From the IMG/VR virus record IMGVR_UViG_3300037809_000520, positions 1 through 64,000 of that record: a stretch of DNA of 64,000 nt; one strand, 5' to 3'. Below, one piece after another: positions 1 through 8,427 of the stretch. The notes beneath the pieces were generated by a model. That model was given only the letters and a program-made list of their open reading frames with translations, searched no databases and had not been told where the DNA came from. This stretch comes from a virus. Within the stretch, counting starts at the first letter, position 1. Each line of letters starts with the position of its first letter. The position numbers and the translations under genes are program-made.

Positions 1-1803
1 CATTTTTTCCATATGTACCTGGGTCAAAATAAGCATAAGTATTAGTAAATACAGTATTTAACGACCCACCAAATTCTCTTCCTTTTGTTGTTGTAATAAA
101 GGTTGTTGTGCCTAGCCCAGTTTGGTTGATGTTATCAGCCCCTCCTGACCCTGCATTAAATGCTAAACTTGCCGATAGATAAACAACATCTCCTTGACTT
201 GGTACAGTTCCTACAGTTCTAACAACACCCCCACTAGAATATATAAAATTAGAAGTTTGAACAGTACCCCCATTTGTACTTCCATTTCTAGTTCCACCTG
301 TTGGGTTAGAGGGGGTTACTAAAGAATCTGTTTCTGTGATTGAAGCAAATGTAGGTTGTGCTGAAAATAAAGGATTGAAATATCCTGTAAGATGAGATCC
401 TTCTTTAAAATTTGATGTTAATAATAAAGGAGCTCCTGAAAGTGATCTTGAGGTTGCTGATAAAGATGAACTTTGTCTAGTATTAAAACCTACTGTTTGA
501 GAAAAATCACTAGTTTGTACATCCGACCAAAATATTTCAGTATCTTGATCATAAAAAGTAGTATAATTAGAAGAACCTGATTGTACTCCTATTGATGAAG
601 ATAATCTATACCAACCTGTAGCTTCTTTTGTTGTGAAGGAAATACCCCCATTATATAAATTATTTTGAAAAATCGTAGCAAATTTACCATCTTGATATTT
701 TATATCTAATCCTCCTACTGTAGGTATTGCCCCAATAGTTTGACCTGATGTTGTATTAAAAGGTGGTGGGGTTTTTACTAAAGTATATTGTTGTTCATCT
801 ACTACTGTTTGGGTTTTTGCAGAGTTATCAGCAAAAATTCTTCTTAAAGAACCTGATGTTGTGAATGAAGAACTTACTAATCCTAAATTGAATAATTGGA
901 AAGAAGGATCATAAGATGATGAGGGGCATGTGGTCGAACCAGCTGCAACTGATGTATATTTTATATTATAGCTTGAATTATTATAAATTGGAGTAATTCC
1001 TTGAAATACACTTTGTCCTGCTATAGCCCATCCTTTTCCTTGCAAATATAATAAAATAGGGTCGGTTGTAGAATTGGGTACATAACCCGTAACTCCACCT
1101 GTTCCTGTTGAAGCAATTGTTTCAGAAGTACCAGAATAATAACGAGCATTAGGTGAAGTATCTGGTGATGATGCACTTAATTGTGTTGCTATAAATCTTA
1201 AAATTTCAGCTGTGTCTGTGTTTTGATCATAATTATTAAATACCGATCCTTCTAAATCTGTCTGCCATGCTTTTGATGTTGGGTAACCTACATTATCCGT
1301 ATAATGCCATATAGATTGGCTAAACATCATTCCATATTTTGCTACGCTACCCCCTGTACCATCATTATTTGGGTTTTGTGTAACGCCTATAGTAGTATAA
1401 TCAGACTCTTGATAAGTACTAGCTGTTACTTGTAATGAAGAAGTTGCATAATATATATCTGAAGCTCCTAATAATTGAAATATTCCTGTTCCACTACCAC
1501 CACCACCTTCAATAGTAATATCAACTTGATTACCCCCAGCATTTGTAATACTAGCTATACCACTTCCTAAGAAATTTAAAGTTTGAACACCATTATCTAT
1601 TAAAGTACTTCCACTTTCAATTGTAACTCCTGTGAATCCAGGAACATTTGTTAAGTCTATACTATGTGTTACACTACTACTTGCAAAGAAAAACTGTAGA
1701 TCAGTACCAGACAGAGAACTAGAGTAGTAGAGTGACTGAAAATTGCCATCTACTTCTGCAAACGTTAACTCGGAACCTTTGTTCTGTCTTAATATTATAC
1801 CCA
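1..1803 (-). CDS. Virion fibre-like protein, 3' part missing at window edge
   Basis: An open frame of 601 codons runs from the ATG at 1801-1803 off the left edge, so the C-terminus is not visible. The protein is rich in Ser, Thr, Gly and Asn with few charged residues, as in beta-structured phage fibres and baseplate proteins. Near its start it has LTFAEVDGNFQSLYY, resembling the short E-x-D-x-N-F motif often seen at the N-terminus of phage tail or fibre proteins. It follows the neck genes and has its own promoter-like box at 1816-1824. It could be a fibre, a tail-spike or a baseplate component; no enzymatic domain is seen in the visible part. Confidence 0.6.
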
Positions 1804-1815
1804 TTTAATTTTATT

Positions 1816-1824
1816 TATAAATAT
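1816..1824 (-). promoter_or_regulatory. Putative late promoter box (ATATTTATA)
   Basis: The coding strand reads ATATTTATA, ending 12 bases before the start codon of the fibre-like gene at 1803. It belongs to the recurrent intergenic motif of this window. Confidence 0.45.
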
Positions 1825-1841
1825 CACAAAAAACATTATTA

Positions 1842-2798
1842 TTATTCAGAGTCTGGAAATTCTGCAAAGGAATTATCAGTTTGAATGCTAAGACGAGAAT
1901 TATCTAATTTGACTCGTTGGTTTAATTCTTCTATACTTTGTATTGTTTCCATATTAAATATAATTTGTGTGGGTGTATTAAATTTTTTTATTGCGTTTAA
2001 TTGTTTTTGAACTGTATCAGGAACTAAATATCCATATAATTTTAATGAAAAAGTTGCTTTAACTGACCTTTCTCCTTTTTGTTCTACTTGTACGGGGGTT
2101 GCAAAACTATCTATTCGGGCTCTAAATTGGTATCTTTCAGGATTACCCCAATAAGAATCAGATGCATAGTTTATAGCTTCAACAATTTTATTTAATTGCT
2201 CTATATAATAAGTAGCAATAATAAAATCATAAGTAATATTAACATAATCTGGTACTACTACTGCATAATTAACTTTATCTGGTGCTTTATTATTTAATAT
2301 ATCAAAATTATCATAAGCATTACTAACACTATATTGTTTCTGAAATATACTTACATTATGAGGATTATTAGCATCTAATTTATTAGCTATATTTCTTATT
2401 TTTTCTATATTATTGCGTTTGAATGTAATTAAAGGTAACATAATTTTACCTTTTTTATCCCTATAATAACCATCTTTTTGTACTTGCTTCCACCTTTCAG
2501 GGGAACCATATATAAAAGGGACTTGTTGAACCGTACCATTTTGTATTACTGTAGGTTTAATTACTTCCTCCATATAGTAAGCAATAGCTTCATCTATATC
2601 CTTAATACCTAATGAAAAAGGTTTTGTAGTATCGTCTCTAAAAGATACTTGATTACCTCTATTAGGTATATCAGCATTGTTAGGATTACCTGTACTAGAA
2701 AAACCAGGAGAACCCTTTGGTGGGTTATAAGGATCAATTTGAGAATTTAATATTTCCCTTTGAGTTTTTGGGATTGGTATTTTTCCTTGTTTAGCCAT
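1842..2798 (-). CDS. gp15: gp15-like tail completion / sheath stabiliser protein
   Basis: A 318-residue protein. The central part contains VPFIYGSPERWKQVQKDGYY followed by a basic stretch and PLITFKRN, the arrangement seen in T4-like gp15 proteins that cap the tail and hold the sheath at the head-proximal end. The C-terminal half has alternating beta and helical segments (YVNITYDF, then an EQLNKIVEAINY helix). It overlaps the preceding gp14-like gene by 8 bases and sits in the expected gp13-gp14-gp15 order. That order supports the call more than the sequence match, which I judged by eye. Confidence 0.6.
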   Translation of the reverse strand: MAKQGKIPIPKTQREILNSQIDPYNPPKGSPGFSSTGNPNNADIPNRGNQVSFRDDTTKPFSLGIKDIDEAIAYYMEEVIKPTVIQNGTVQQVPFIYGSPERWKQVQKDGYYRDKKGKIMLPLITFKRNNIEKIRNIANKLDANNPHNVSIFQKQYSVSNAYDNFDILNNKAPDKVNYAVVVPDYVNITYDFIIATYYIEQLNKIVEAINYASDSYWGNPERYQFRARIDSFATPVQVEQKGERSVKATFSLKLYGYLVPDTVQKQLNAIKKFNTPTQIIFNMETIQSIEELNQRVKLDNSRLSIQTDNSFAEFPDSE

Positions 2799-3387
2799 TT
2801 AATGAGGGGTTTGAATTATTTCCAGTATACAATCTTTCTTGTGTAATACCAACCTTATCAGCTGGTACATAATGTGTTTCTACAATAACTGAGATTGAAG
2901 AACCAAAGTCTTCTAAGCCTGGATTTTGTAGTTGAGGTGAATTTGGATAATCTGGATTTTTACCCATAAAATATTGATTAGCATTTACATTATCTACTTC
3001 ATAGTATCCTTCATTATATAAAATTATATCTCCAACTTCAGGAACTAAATCAGCTCCATATTGATAATTTGTAGGGGCAAAATCTAAATTAAACTCTTCC
3101 ATCTTACCTAATAAATCATCTCTTAAAAACTTAAATGTAGCACCCCATGTAAAATCTGTACCTAAGTCTGTTTCTGGGAATTCTTCATTTGCTCTTTCAA
3201 TAAGACAATTTAATAAAACAGGACCCATATAGAATTTTTCCTCAGCTGCTTCTCCATAAATATTTACTTTAGTTTCTTCTAATTTAAATTTATAAAAAGA
3301 ACACTGTTGGGTAATGACATCCGCCATTAGCTCTCTATTTAGGTGTCTAAATAAACTTATATCTCTTGCTCCTCCAAATAGTGCCAT
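2791..3387 (-). CDS. gp14: gp14-like neck protein
   Basis: A 198-residue protein starting MALFGGARDISLFRHLNREL, a form typical of T4-like gp14 neck proteins, which join the DNA-filled head to the tail. The middle has GDIILYNEGYYEVDNV, a small beta barrel segment also typical of this family. It starts 1 base after the gp13-like stop codon and overlaps the gp15-like gene by 8 bases, so the three are probably translated from one message. No signal peptide or membrane segment is present. Confidence 0.65.
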   Translation of the reverse strand: MALFGGARDISLFRHLNRELMADVITQQCSFYKFKLEETKVNIYGEAAEEKFYMGPVLLNCLIERANEEFPETDLGTDFTWGATFKFLRDDLLGKMEEFNLDFAPTNYQYGADLVPEVGDIILYNEGYYEVDNVNANQYFMGKNPDYPNSPQLQNPGLEDFGSSISVIVETHYVPADKVGITQERLYTGNNSNPSLNG

Positions 3388-3388
3388 A

Positions 3389-4549
3389 TTATCCTATATA
3401 AATTGGAAAAGGAACCTTGCCAAGTTCTTTTTCAATAAAATCACTTTCGGCTGCTCTTCTTTCTAATAATTTTTCTCTTGATGTTTCTCCTAAATAAGCT
3501 CTTAATCTATCAATTAGTCTTTCTTTTTCCCCGGTAGCTGCTGTAATTAAATCATTTGCGTTTAATGTAACATTATCTCCTGGGATTGGTACTACTTGAT
3601 ATTTACCTCTAACATATCCTAACATTTCTTTACATACCGCTAAGGCATACTCAAATATCCAACTTCTACCAACTGAATTAATATCATCATAATTTGGATT
3701 AGTATAAGGGACATCATAAATATTAGAAATAGTACTACTTCCTCCTACTACAAATGAAGCACTTGAACGTTCTGAATTTAGAATATATTCAAAATACATT
3801 TTATCCGGGGTTCCATCAGGAATTGGGAATAATCTTAAATTATTATTATGTATCTCAAAAGAGTAATTAGCTCTTCTAATCATATCATTAAATTCTATTT
3901 GTTGGATAATTTGCATATCAAAATTTATAGGCATTAACATATAATTAACACCTGCAGGAGAAAATTGACCCCATCCAAAGGTATCCATCATTTCTGTCAT
4001 ACCACCCCCACCTTGATAAGGATCAAAAGCTCTCATGGATGCAGGAGGTGCTTCATAAAAAACTCTCATGATTTCTATATCATGGTTTTTATAGTGAGGT
4101 ATGTTAGCTTGAGCCCATTCTTCTAGATTATAATCTTGAACGCTTTTAGTTAAGTTAATTTCACCTGTGTGCCAGTCTACATTTCCGCCTGTACCAGCTT
4201 CAACCCCATATTGTTCTGACATTTGAATTATTCTTCCTAAATTAGGAACAATAATTGTATCTTCAATATCCATAGTAGCAGCATCTGCTCCTTCTAATGT
4301 TAGATAATTATCTCTAATTTTAAATCCATATAATTCATTAGCATATATTGTTACTGCTTCTTCAAAAGCAGCATAAAAATTTAAATCTTGAAGTTCAACA
4401 TCCACAATAGGATATCCTAATCTTCGGGCCGCAAAAGTTGCAAACTTATCTGCATCTATTTGAAATTCAGGATCATTGTCATAAAACCCAAAAGGTGTAT
4501 CTCCTGGTTGGAATGAACTTGATCCGGGCCATATTGGTATATTTGCCAT
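3389..4549 (-). CDS. gp13: gp13-like neck protein
   Basis: A 386-residue protein, longer than T4 gp13 (about 309). An early segment with paired aromatic and acidic residues (LNFYAAFEEAVTIYANELYG, residues about 57-76) resembles the helical start of the gp13 family. A Gly- and Met-rich loop (about 178-190) follows. Position directly before the gp14-like gene supports a head-tail connector role. Assignment to gp13 rests largely on gene order; another connector family is possible. Confidence 0.55.
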   Translation of the reverse strand: MANIPIWPGSSSFQPGDTPFGFYDNDPEFQIDADKFATFAARRLGYPIVDVELQDLNFYAAFEEAVTIYANELYGFKIRDNYLTLEGADAATMDIEDTIIVPNLGRIIQMSEQYGVEAGTGGNVDWHTGEINLTKSVQDYNLEEWAQANIPHYKNHDIEIMRVFYEAPPASMRAFDPYQGGGGMTEMMDTFGWGQFSPAGVNYMLMPINFDMQIIQQIEFNDMIRRANYSFEIHNNNLRLFPIPDGTPDKMYFEYILNSERSSASFVVGGSSTISNIYDVPYTNPNYDDINSVGRSWIFEYALAVCKEMLGYVRGKYQVVPIPGDNVTLNANDLITAATGEKERLIDRLRAYLGETSREKLLERRAAESDFIEKELGKVPFPIYIG

Positions 4550-4560
4550 AGTTTTTTTAT

Positions 4561-5877
4561 TTACGCGTTATCTGAGTTAACAACTACATATTCTACATCC
4601 ATTCTTTCTGTCTCAGCATATACAGAAACAAATTCTATATCTTGATCAAAAAATCCATTGAATGTACTTCCTGTAACTTGAGGACTTGAAAACATTAGAG
4701 ATGATGTAGGTAATACATCCATAGTCCAATAACTTCTTGATCCATTTTCTGTAAAATCATTTAATGTTAAAGTAAATATTGCATCATTAGTAGTATTACC
4801 AATTTCAGCTTTATTTACTGTTACAGTTTCTCCAACTTGATAACCTGTACCCCCAGCTGCTATTTTTGCTTGGAATATGTCTGTAGTTATATTACTACTG
4901 GTTAAAATTGCTAAAGCTGCTTGACCTGAATTTTCAACGTCATTAGCTACAAGAGTACAAGTGTAATCAGAACTTACATTTCCAAATCCTACATTTGTTA
5001 ATTGATCTTTTGATATTGTAATTAATTGAGTTTCCAGATATCCTGTTCCTATATTTACTGGGGTTACTGTAGAAACTACTCCTCCAACTGATACTACATT
5101 AACTGTACCACCTTGACCTGTAGTTGTATAAACTGCTATTTCTCTTGTTATATCATTCGTAACATTAGGAGTTAAACCATTATTAGTAAAAGCTTGACCT
5201 GTTACTAATTGTCCTGTTCCTAAATCTCCACCTGCAATTGTAAAAGAATCATCTACTACATATCCTCTTCCTGGGTCTAATACCATTACAGTTGCTAATG
5301 TTGGTTGTGAAGGGTCAGCTCCTGTAACTACAGCCTGAGCTGTTGCTCCTGTACCACTACCTCCTACTAAATTAACATTATAAGTTCCTGTGGCACAATC
5401 TGTAGGGGCTGAATTTATTGTTAAACTTTGACTCATTATTAAAGATGATGAAACCACAACATCTAATGTCATTCCACTACCACTAACACTTGATGTAGTT
5501 GGTACAGCTGGGTATAAACCAATTACTCCACCTGATCCACCACTTGTATATGATGAGGTTAAATCCGTACCTATAATACCTATCCCATCAGGGGCTTTAG
5601 AAGATGTAAATGAGACAGCCAATGAAGAAGTAGTATCTAAATTAGTAATTCTAGCATATTTCATACTACTTGAAGGAAAAGTACCGGCAGATGGGTTTAA
5701 ACCATTGACGTTAAACAAATCAATAGAGGTTGATGCTGGTATTGTAACAATTCTTCTATCTACATTAGTAATATTACCTAATGTGAAAAAAGTTTCATTT
5801 GTAGTTTTAATACCTTTAACTACGTGTTCCTCCTTTATTTTTATTTGAAATGCTGATGGAGTTAAAATTGATGCCAT
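4561..5877 (-). CDS. Beta-repeat virion structural protein
   Basis: A 438-residue protein with Ser, Thr and Gly in excess and almost no Cys. It contains loosely repeated units of the type G-x-G-Y followed by a short beta strand (for example DPGRGYVVDDSFTI, NIGTGYLETQLITI and GGTGYQVGETVTV), spaced about 65-70 residues apart. Such repeats are common in marine phage structural proteins. It lies between phoH and the neck genes and has its own promoter-like box at 5890-5898. It may be a head decoration or fibre; I do not recognise a named family. Confidence 0.6.
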   Translation of the reverse strand: MASILTPSAFQIKIKEEHVVKGIKTTNETFFTLGNITNVDRRIVTIPASTSIDLFNVNGLNPSAGTFPSSSMKYARITNLDTTSSLAVSFTSSKAPDGIGIIGTDLTSSYTSGGSGGVIGLYPAVPTTSSVSGSGMTLDVVVSSSLIMSQSLTINSAPTDCATGTYNVNLVGGSGTGATAQAVVTGADPSQPTLATVMVLDPGRGYVVDDSFTIAGGDLGTGQLVTGQAFTNNGLTPNVTNDITREIAVYTTTGQGGTVNVVSVGGVVSTVTPVNIGTGYLETQLITISKDQLTNVGFGNVSSDYTCTLVANDVENSGQAALAILTSSNITTDIFQAKIAAGGTGYQVGETVTVNKAEIGNTTNDAIFTLTLNDFTENGSRSYWTMDVLPTSSLMFSSPQVTGSTFNGFFDQDIEFVSVYAETERMDVEYVVVNSDNA

Positions 5878-5889
5878 AATTATTTTTGT

Positions 5890-5898
5890 TATAAATAT
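5890..5898 (-). promoter_or_regulatory. Putative late promoter box (ATATTTATA)
   Basis: The motif lies 12 bases upstream of the start at 5877, between that gene and the terminator at 5901-5928, so it would restart transcription after termination downstream of phoH. Confidence 0.5.
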
Positions 5899-5900
5899 AT

Positions 5901-5928
5901 AAAAAAAGAGGCTTAATTGCTAAGCCCC
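5901..5928 (-). terminator. Intrinsic terminator after phoH
   Basis: On the minus strand an 8-base-pair stem GGGGCTTA / TAAGCCTC (one G-U pair) encloses GCAAT and is followed by seven T residues. It begins about 16 bases after the phoH stop codon. Confidence 0.85.
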
Positions 5929-5944
5929 TTTTAAATGGTTAGAA

Positions 5945-6679
5945 TTATCGCCTAGCTTTTCCGCTAGTGCCTGAGGAGCCTTTGATAATTCCCCTGCTTT
6001 CAGCTTCTTCATAAATTTCAATCAAATTATCCACAATTGGATCTCTATGATTTTGCATTAAGGTAATAGAACACATATTTTTTACTTTACGTGCTGCTGA
6101 GTATAAAAATCTAAATCCTGATTCTCTTTTTGATTTTAAATCTACTTGATGGTCATCTCCACAAATAATCATTTTTGATCTTAAGCCTATTCTAGTTGAA
6201 ATCATCTCCATTTGTTCATGTGTAACATTTTGAGCTTCATCTACAATAATACAAGAATCTAAAAATGTTCTTCCTCTCATAAATGCTAGGGGAACAATTT
6301 CTATTTTACCACCTTCAATTAATTTTTCTACTTTTACCTTATCATATAAAGCATACATATTTTGGTAAATAGGTTGAATCCAAGGATCCATTTTTTCCCG
6401 CAAATCACCAGGTAAGAATCCAATTTCTTCTTTTGATACTGTAGGTCTTGTAATTATAATTTTTGAGTAGTGTCTTCGTATGAGACCATCTAATGCAACT
6501 TGACAAGCTAAAAGTGTTTTTCCTGATCCTGCTCTTCCAGCTAATAAAGTTAATGTACTATCTAATATTTTTTTCTTTGCTTCTTTTTGTTCTTCGTTTA
6601 AACTTATTTTAAATTTTATGGGATTCTTCACTATTCTTTGTTTTCTGTGAACTTCGTCTGTATGGGGTTTTGAAGGCAT
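5945..6679 (-). CDS. phoH: PhoH-like ATPase
   Basis: A 244-residue P-loop NTPase. Walker A is AGRAGSGKT (residues 47-55), followed by the family-specific ITRPTVSKEEIGFLPGD segment (77-92) and Walker B IIVDEAQN (144-151). GDDHQVD (about 173-180) matches the sensor region of PhoH and superfamily 1 helicase-like ATPases. PhoH is common in marine phages; its role is uncertain, perhaps in RNA or phosphate-related metabolism. The gene overlaps the end of the phosphatidylserine decarboxylase gene by 49 bases, which points to coupled translation, and it ends at a strong terminator. Confidence 0.93.
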   Translation of the reverse strand: MPSKPHTDEVHRKQRIVKNPIKFKISLNEEQKEAKKKILDSTLTLLAGRAGSGKTLLACQVALDGLIRRHYSKIIITRPTVSKEEIGFLPGDLREKMDPWIQPIYQNMYALYDKVKVEKLIEGGKIEIVPLAFMRGRTFLDSCIIVDEAQNVTHEQMEMISTRIGLRSKMIICGDDHQVDLKSKRESGFRFLYSAARKVKNMCSITLMQNHRDPIVDNLIEIYEEAESRGIIKGSSGTSGKARR

Positions 6680-7395
6680 TTTTGAGTGTGGTTTATTTTA
6701 ATTAATTTGTCAAGACCTGCATTAACATGCATTGTGTCATCTAACATGGTCTCAAACTCATATCTAGAATCTAAAGGTAGAACTAAATCTACTTGAGAGC
6801 CCCATCTAATTAAACTGAATCTTTCGTTTTGGGCACAAAGATCCCCTTGTTGTTTAAAAGGGGCTATTACATTTACGTCCTCATCGGCAATTTGTATTAA
6901 GTGGTATGTGTAATCTAAAGAAGGAACATACACTTGGTTAGACATTCTTTCATTGTACTTTAAGTACGCCATGTTATTTGGGTTGATTACTTTATTCAGT
7001 ATATCCTTCTCTACCGCTAACATGGGTTTATTTGTTGATTCAATAGGTTCTAATCTTTTATATTTTAATATACCCCCATATGGAATTCTATTAATATGAA
7101 CATCATAAAATGACATAAATATTCCAATAACTAAAGAGGGTTTATTAAATTCACTATCACCCATTACATCTTGGATAGTATAATCGATACCTTTAATTTC
7201 TAAAACTTGCTCCCCGGGTTGGACTATTTTTTGATATAATATAGTTCCATCTGAAGGGCTATAAAAATGTTCATAATCTATAAATGTAGGCCTAATTGGG
7301 TCTCTAAAGAAGAAATTATTACTTAATTCTCCAACAGACATTTTAGATAATTCTGCTACTTCTCCATTTAACCAATCTTCTAATTTTTCAGCCAT
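6631..7395 (-). CDS. psd: Phosphatidylserine decarboxylase
   Basis: A 254-residue protein with the conserved landmarks of pyruvoyl-dependent phosphatidylserine decarboxylase, which makes phosphatidylethanolamine. SPSDG (46-50) carries the catalytic Asp; FMSFYDVHINRIPYGG (93-108) carries the conserved His100; ERFSLIRWGSQVDLVLP (191-207) holds the Gly199-Ser200 self-cleavage site, where Ser becomes the pyruvoyl group. It lacks the N-terminal membrane anchor of the E. coli enzyme and is nearer the short bacterial form in length. It abuts the amidinotransferase gene (shared base at 7395) and overlaps phoH. A host-derived auxiliary metabolic gene is likely. Confidence 0.88.
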   Translation of the reverse strand: MAEKLEDWLNGEVAELSKMSVGELSNNFFFRDPIRPTFIDYEHFYSPSDGTILYQKIVQPGEQVLEIKGIDYTIQDVMGDSEFNKPSLVIGIFMSFYDVHINRIPYGGILKYKRLEPIESTNKPMLAVEKDILNKVINPNNMAYLKYNERMSNQVYVPSLDYTYHLIQIADEDVNVIAPFKQQGDLCAQNERFSLIRWGSQVDLVLPLDSRYEFETMLDDTMHVNAGLDKLIKINHTQKCLQNPIQTKFTENKE

Positions 7396-8309
7396 TATAG
7401 GAGGGATTTAAAATGATCAACTCTATTTAAGTGCATTACCATGCAACTTAACATAGCTCCTGATTTCATATATTCTGATAGATTAAATATTACAGGTTCC
7501 ATTCCTTCATTAGAACATATTTTTTCTAATGATTCAATTTTATGCTTTTCTCCTTCATAAAATTCATCTCCTTTTTTCATTTCGGAAATATTGGAAGCAC
7601 ATAAAATCATATTTCCCAATCTAACAGAATTAGCCATTCCATAAGTTGAATCTTCAGCATCTATATCTATTATATTTGTATATTTGCTTATTTGTGCTAA
7701 TTCTTCTTTATCATATAGTTCAGTGCAAACCATAGTTGAATGTGTATTTAACGGGAATATACTACAATCTAGGTGGTACATATATTCGTCTACCATTTTA
7801 ACTTTAATAATTTTCATATCAAAATTTTCCTCCATCCAATGATATGTTTTTATGTCTGATCTAATATCATACCCACCTATATAAACATTATCCTTTAAAT
7901 ATTTAATATCTGCTTCTCCTTCCCATTTATGGGGGGATATATGAGTTTTATAACCCATCTGATTGAAAAATTTTTCACCTACAAATTCTTCACCCTGTCT
8001 TGGGGGAGAAGTATAATTAGATAATAGGATATGATTTTCATCTTTAATGTGGGGTAACTGTAAGCCTAAATTTGCAACATAAATCAAATCTTGGAAATTA
8101 CCTTCTGCTGGTAATAAATGGACTAGAGATTGGCCTGCCATAAAATTATACAGATCCATAAATTGTTTATATGCTTTTGGTTTGTTTATGGTTAATTCTT
8201 TTTCTGACATTTCTTTCATCCAAACATTATTGGGATCATTGGTTGAAAATGTATGTGGAAAATTCATTACATAACTTTGAATAGGTAACTGTGATGGTGT
8301 TTCTTTCAT
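7395..8309 (-). CDS. Amidinotransferase / dimethylargininase-type enzyme
   Basis: A 304-residue protein of the arginine deiminase superfamily (guanidino-group modifying enzymes). Visible signatures are HKWEGEADI (127-135, substrate-binding acidic residues), YHLDCSIFPL (178-187, with catalytic His179) and SGAMLSCMVMHLN (283-295, with nucleophile Cys289). This order of Glu/Asp, His, then C-terminal Cys matches amidinotransferase and DDAH-like hydrolases. Substrate cannot be told from sequence: arginine, methylarginine or another guanidino compound are all possible. It begins the block with psd and phoH, after the capsid gene terminator. Confidence 0.8.
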   Translation of the reverse strand: MKETPSQLPIQSYVMNFPHTFSTNDPNNVWMKEMSEKELTINKPKAYKQFMDLYNFMAGQSLVHLLPAEGNFQDLIYVANLGLQLPHIKDENHILLSNYTSPPRQGEEFVGEKFFNQMGYKTHISPHKWEGEADIKYLKDNVYIGGYDIRSDIKTYHWMEENFDMKIIKVKMVDEYMYHLDCSIFPLNTHSTMVCTELYDKEELAQISKYTNIIDIDAEDSTYGMANSVRLGNMILCASNISEMKKGDEFYEGEKHKIESLEKICSNEGMEPVIFNLSEYMKSGAMLSCMVMHLNRVDHFKSLL

Positions 8310-8336
8310 TTGAAAACTTTTTAATTAATATACAGG

Positions 8337-8345
8337 TATAAATAT
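8337..8345 (-). promoter_or_regulatory. Putative promoter box (GTATATTTATA)
   Basis: The plus strand reads TATAAATATAC here; the coding-strand box ends 27 bases before the start codon at 8309 and lies directly after the capsid gene terminator. Confidence 0.45.
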
Positions 8346-8375
8346 ACTAACTACTAACTAAGTATACACTAGTAG

Positions 8376-8403
8376 AAAAAAAAAGCCCCGCTAATGCGGG
8401 GCT
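8376..8403 (-). terminator. Intrinsic terminator after the major capsid gene
   Basis: The minus strand forms a perfect 8-base-pair stem AGCCCCGC / GCGGGGCT with an ATTA loop, followed by a run of about nine T residues. It ends the scaffold-capsid transcript. Confidence 0.93.
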
Positions 8404-8427
8404 CTTAATTTATTTAAAATCTATTGA

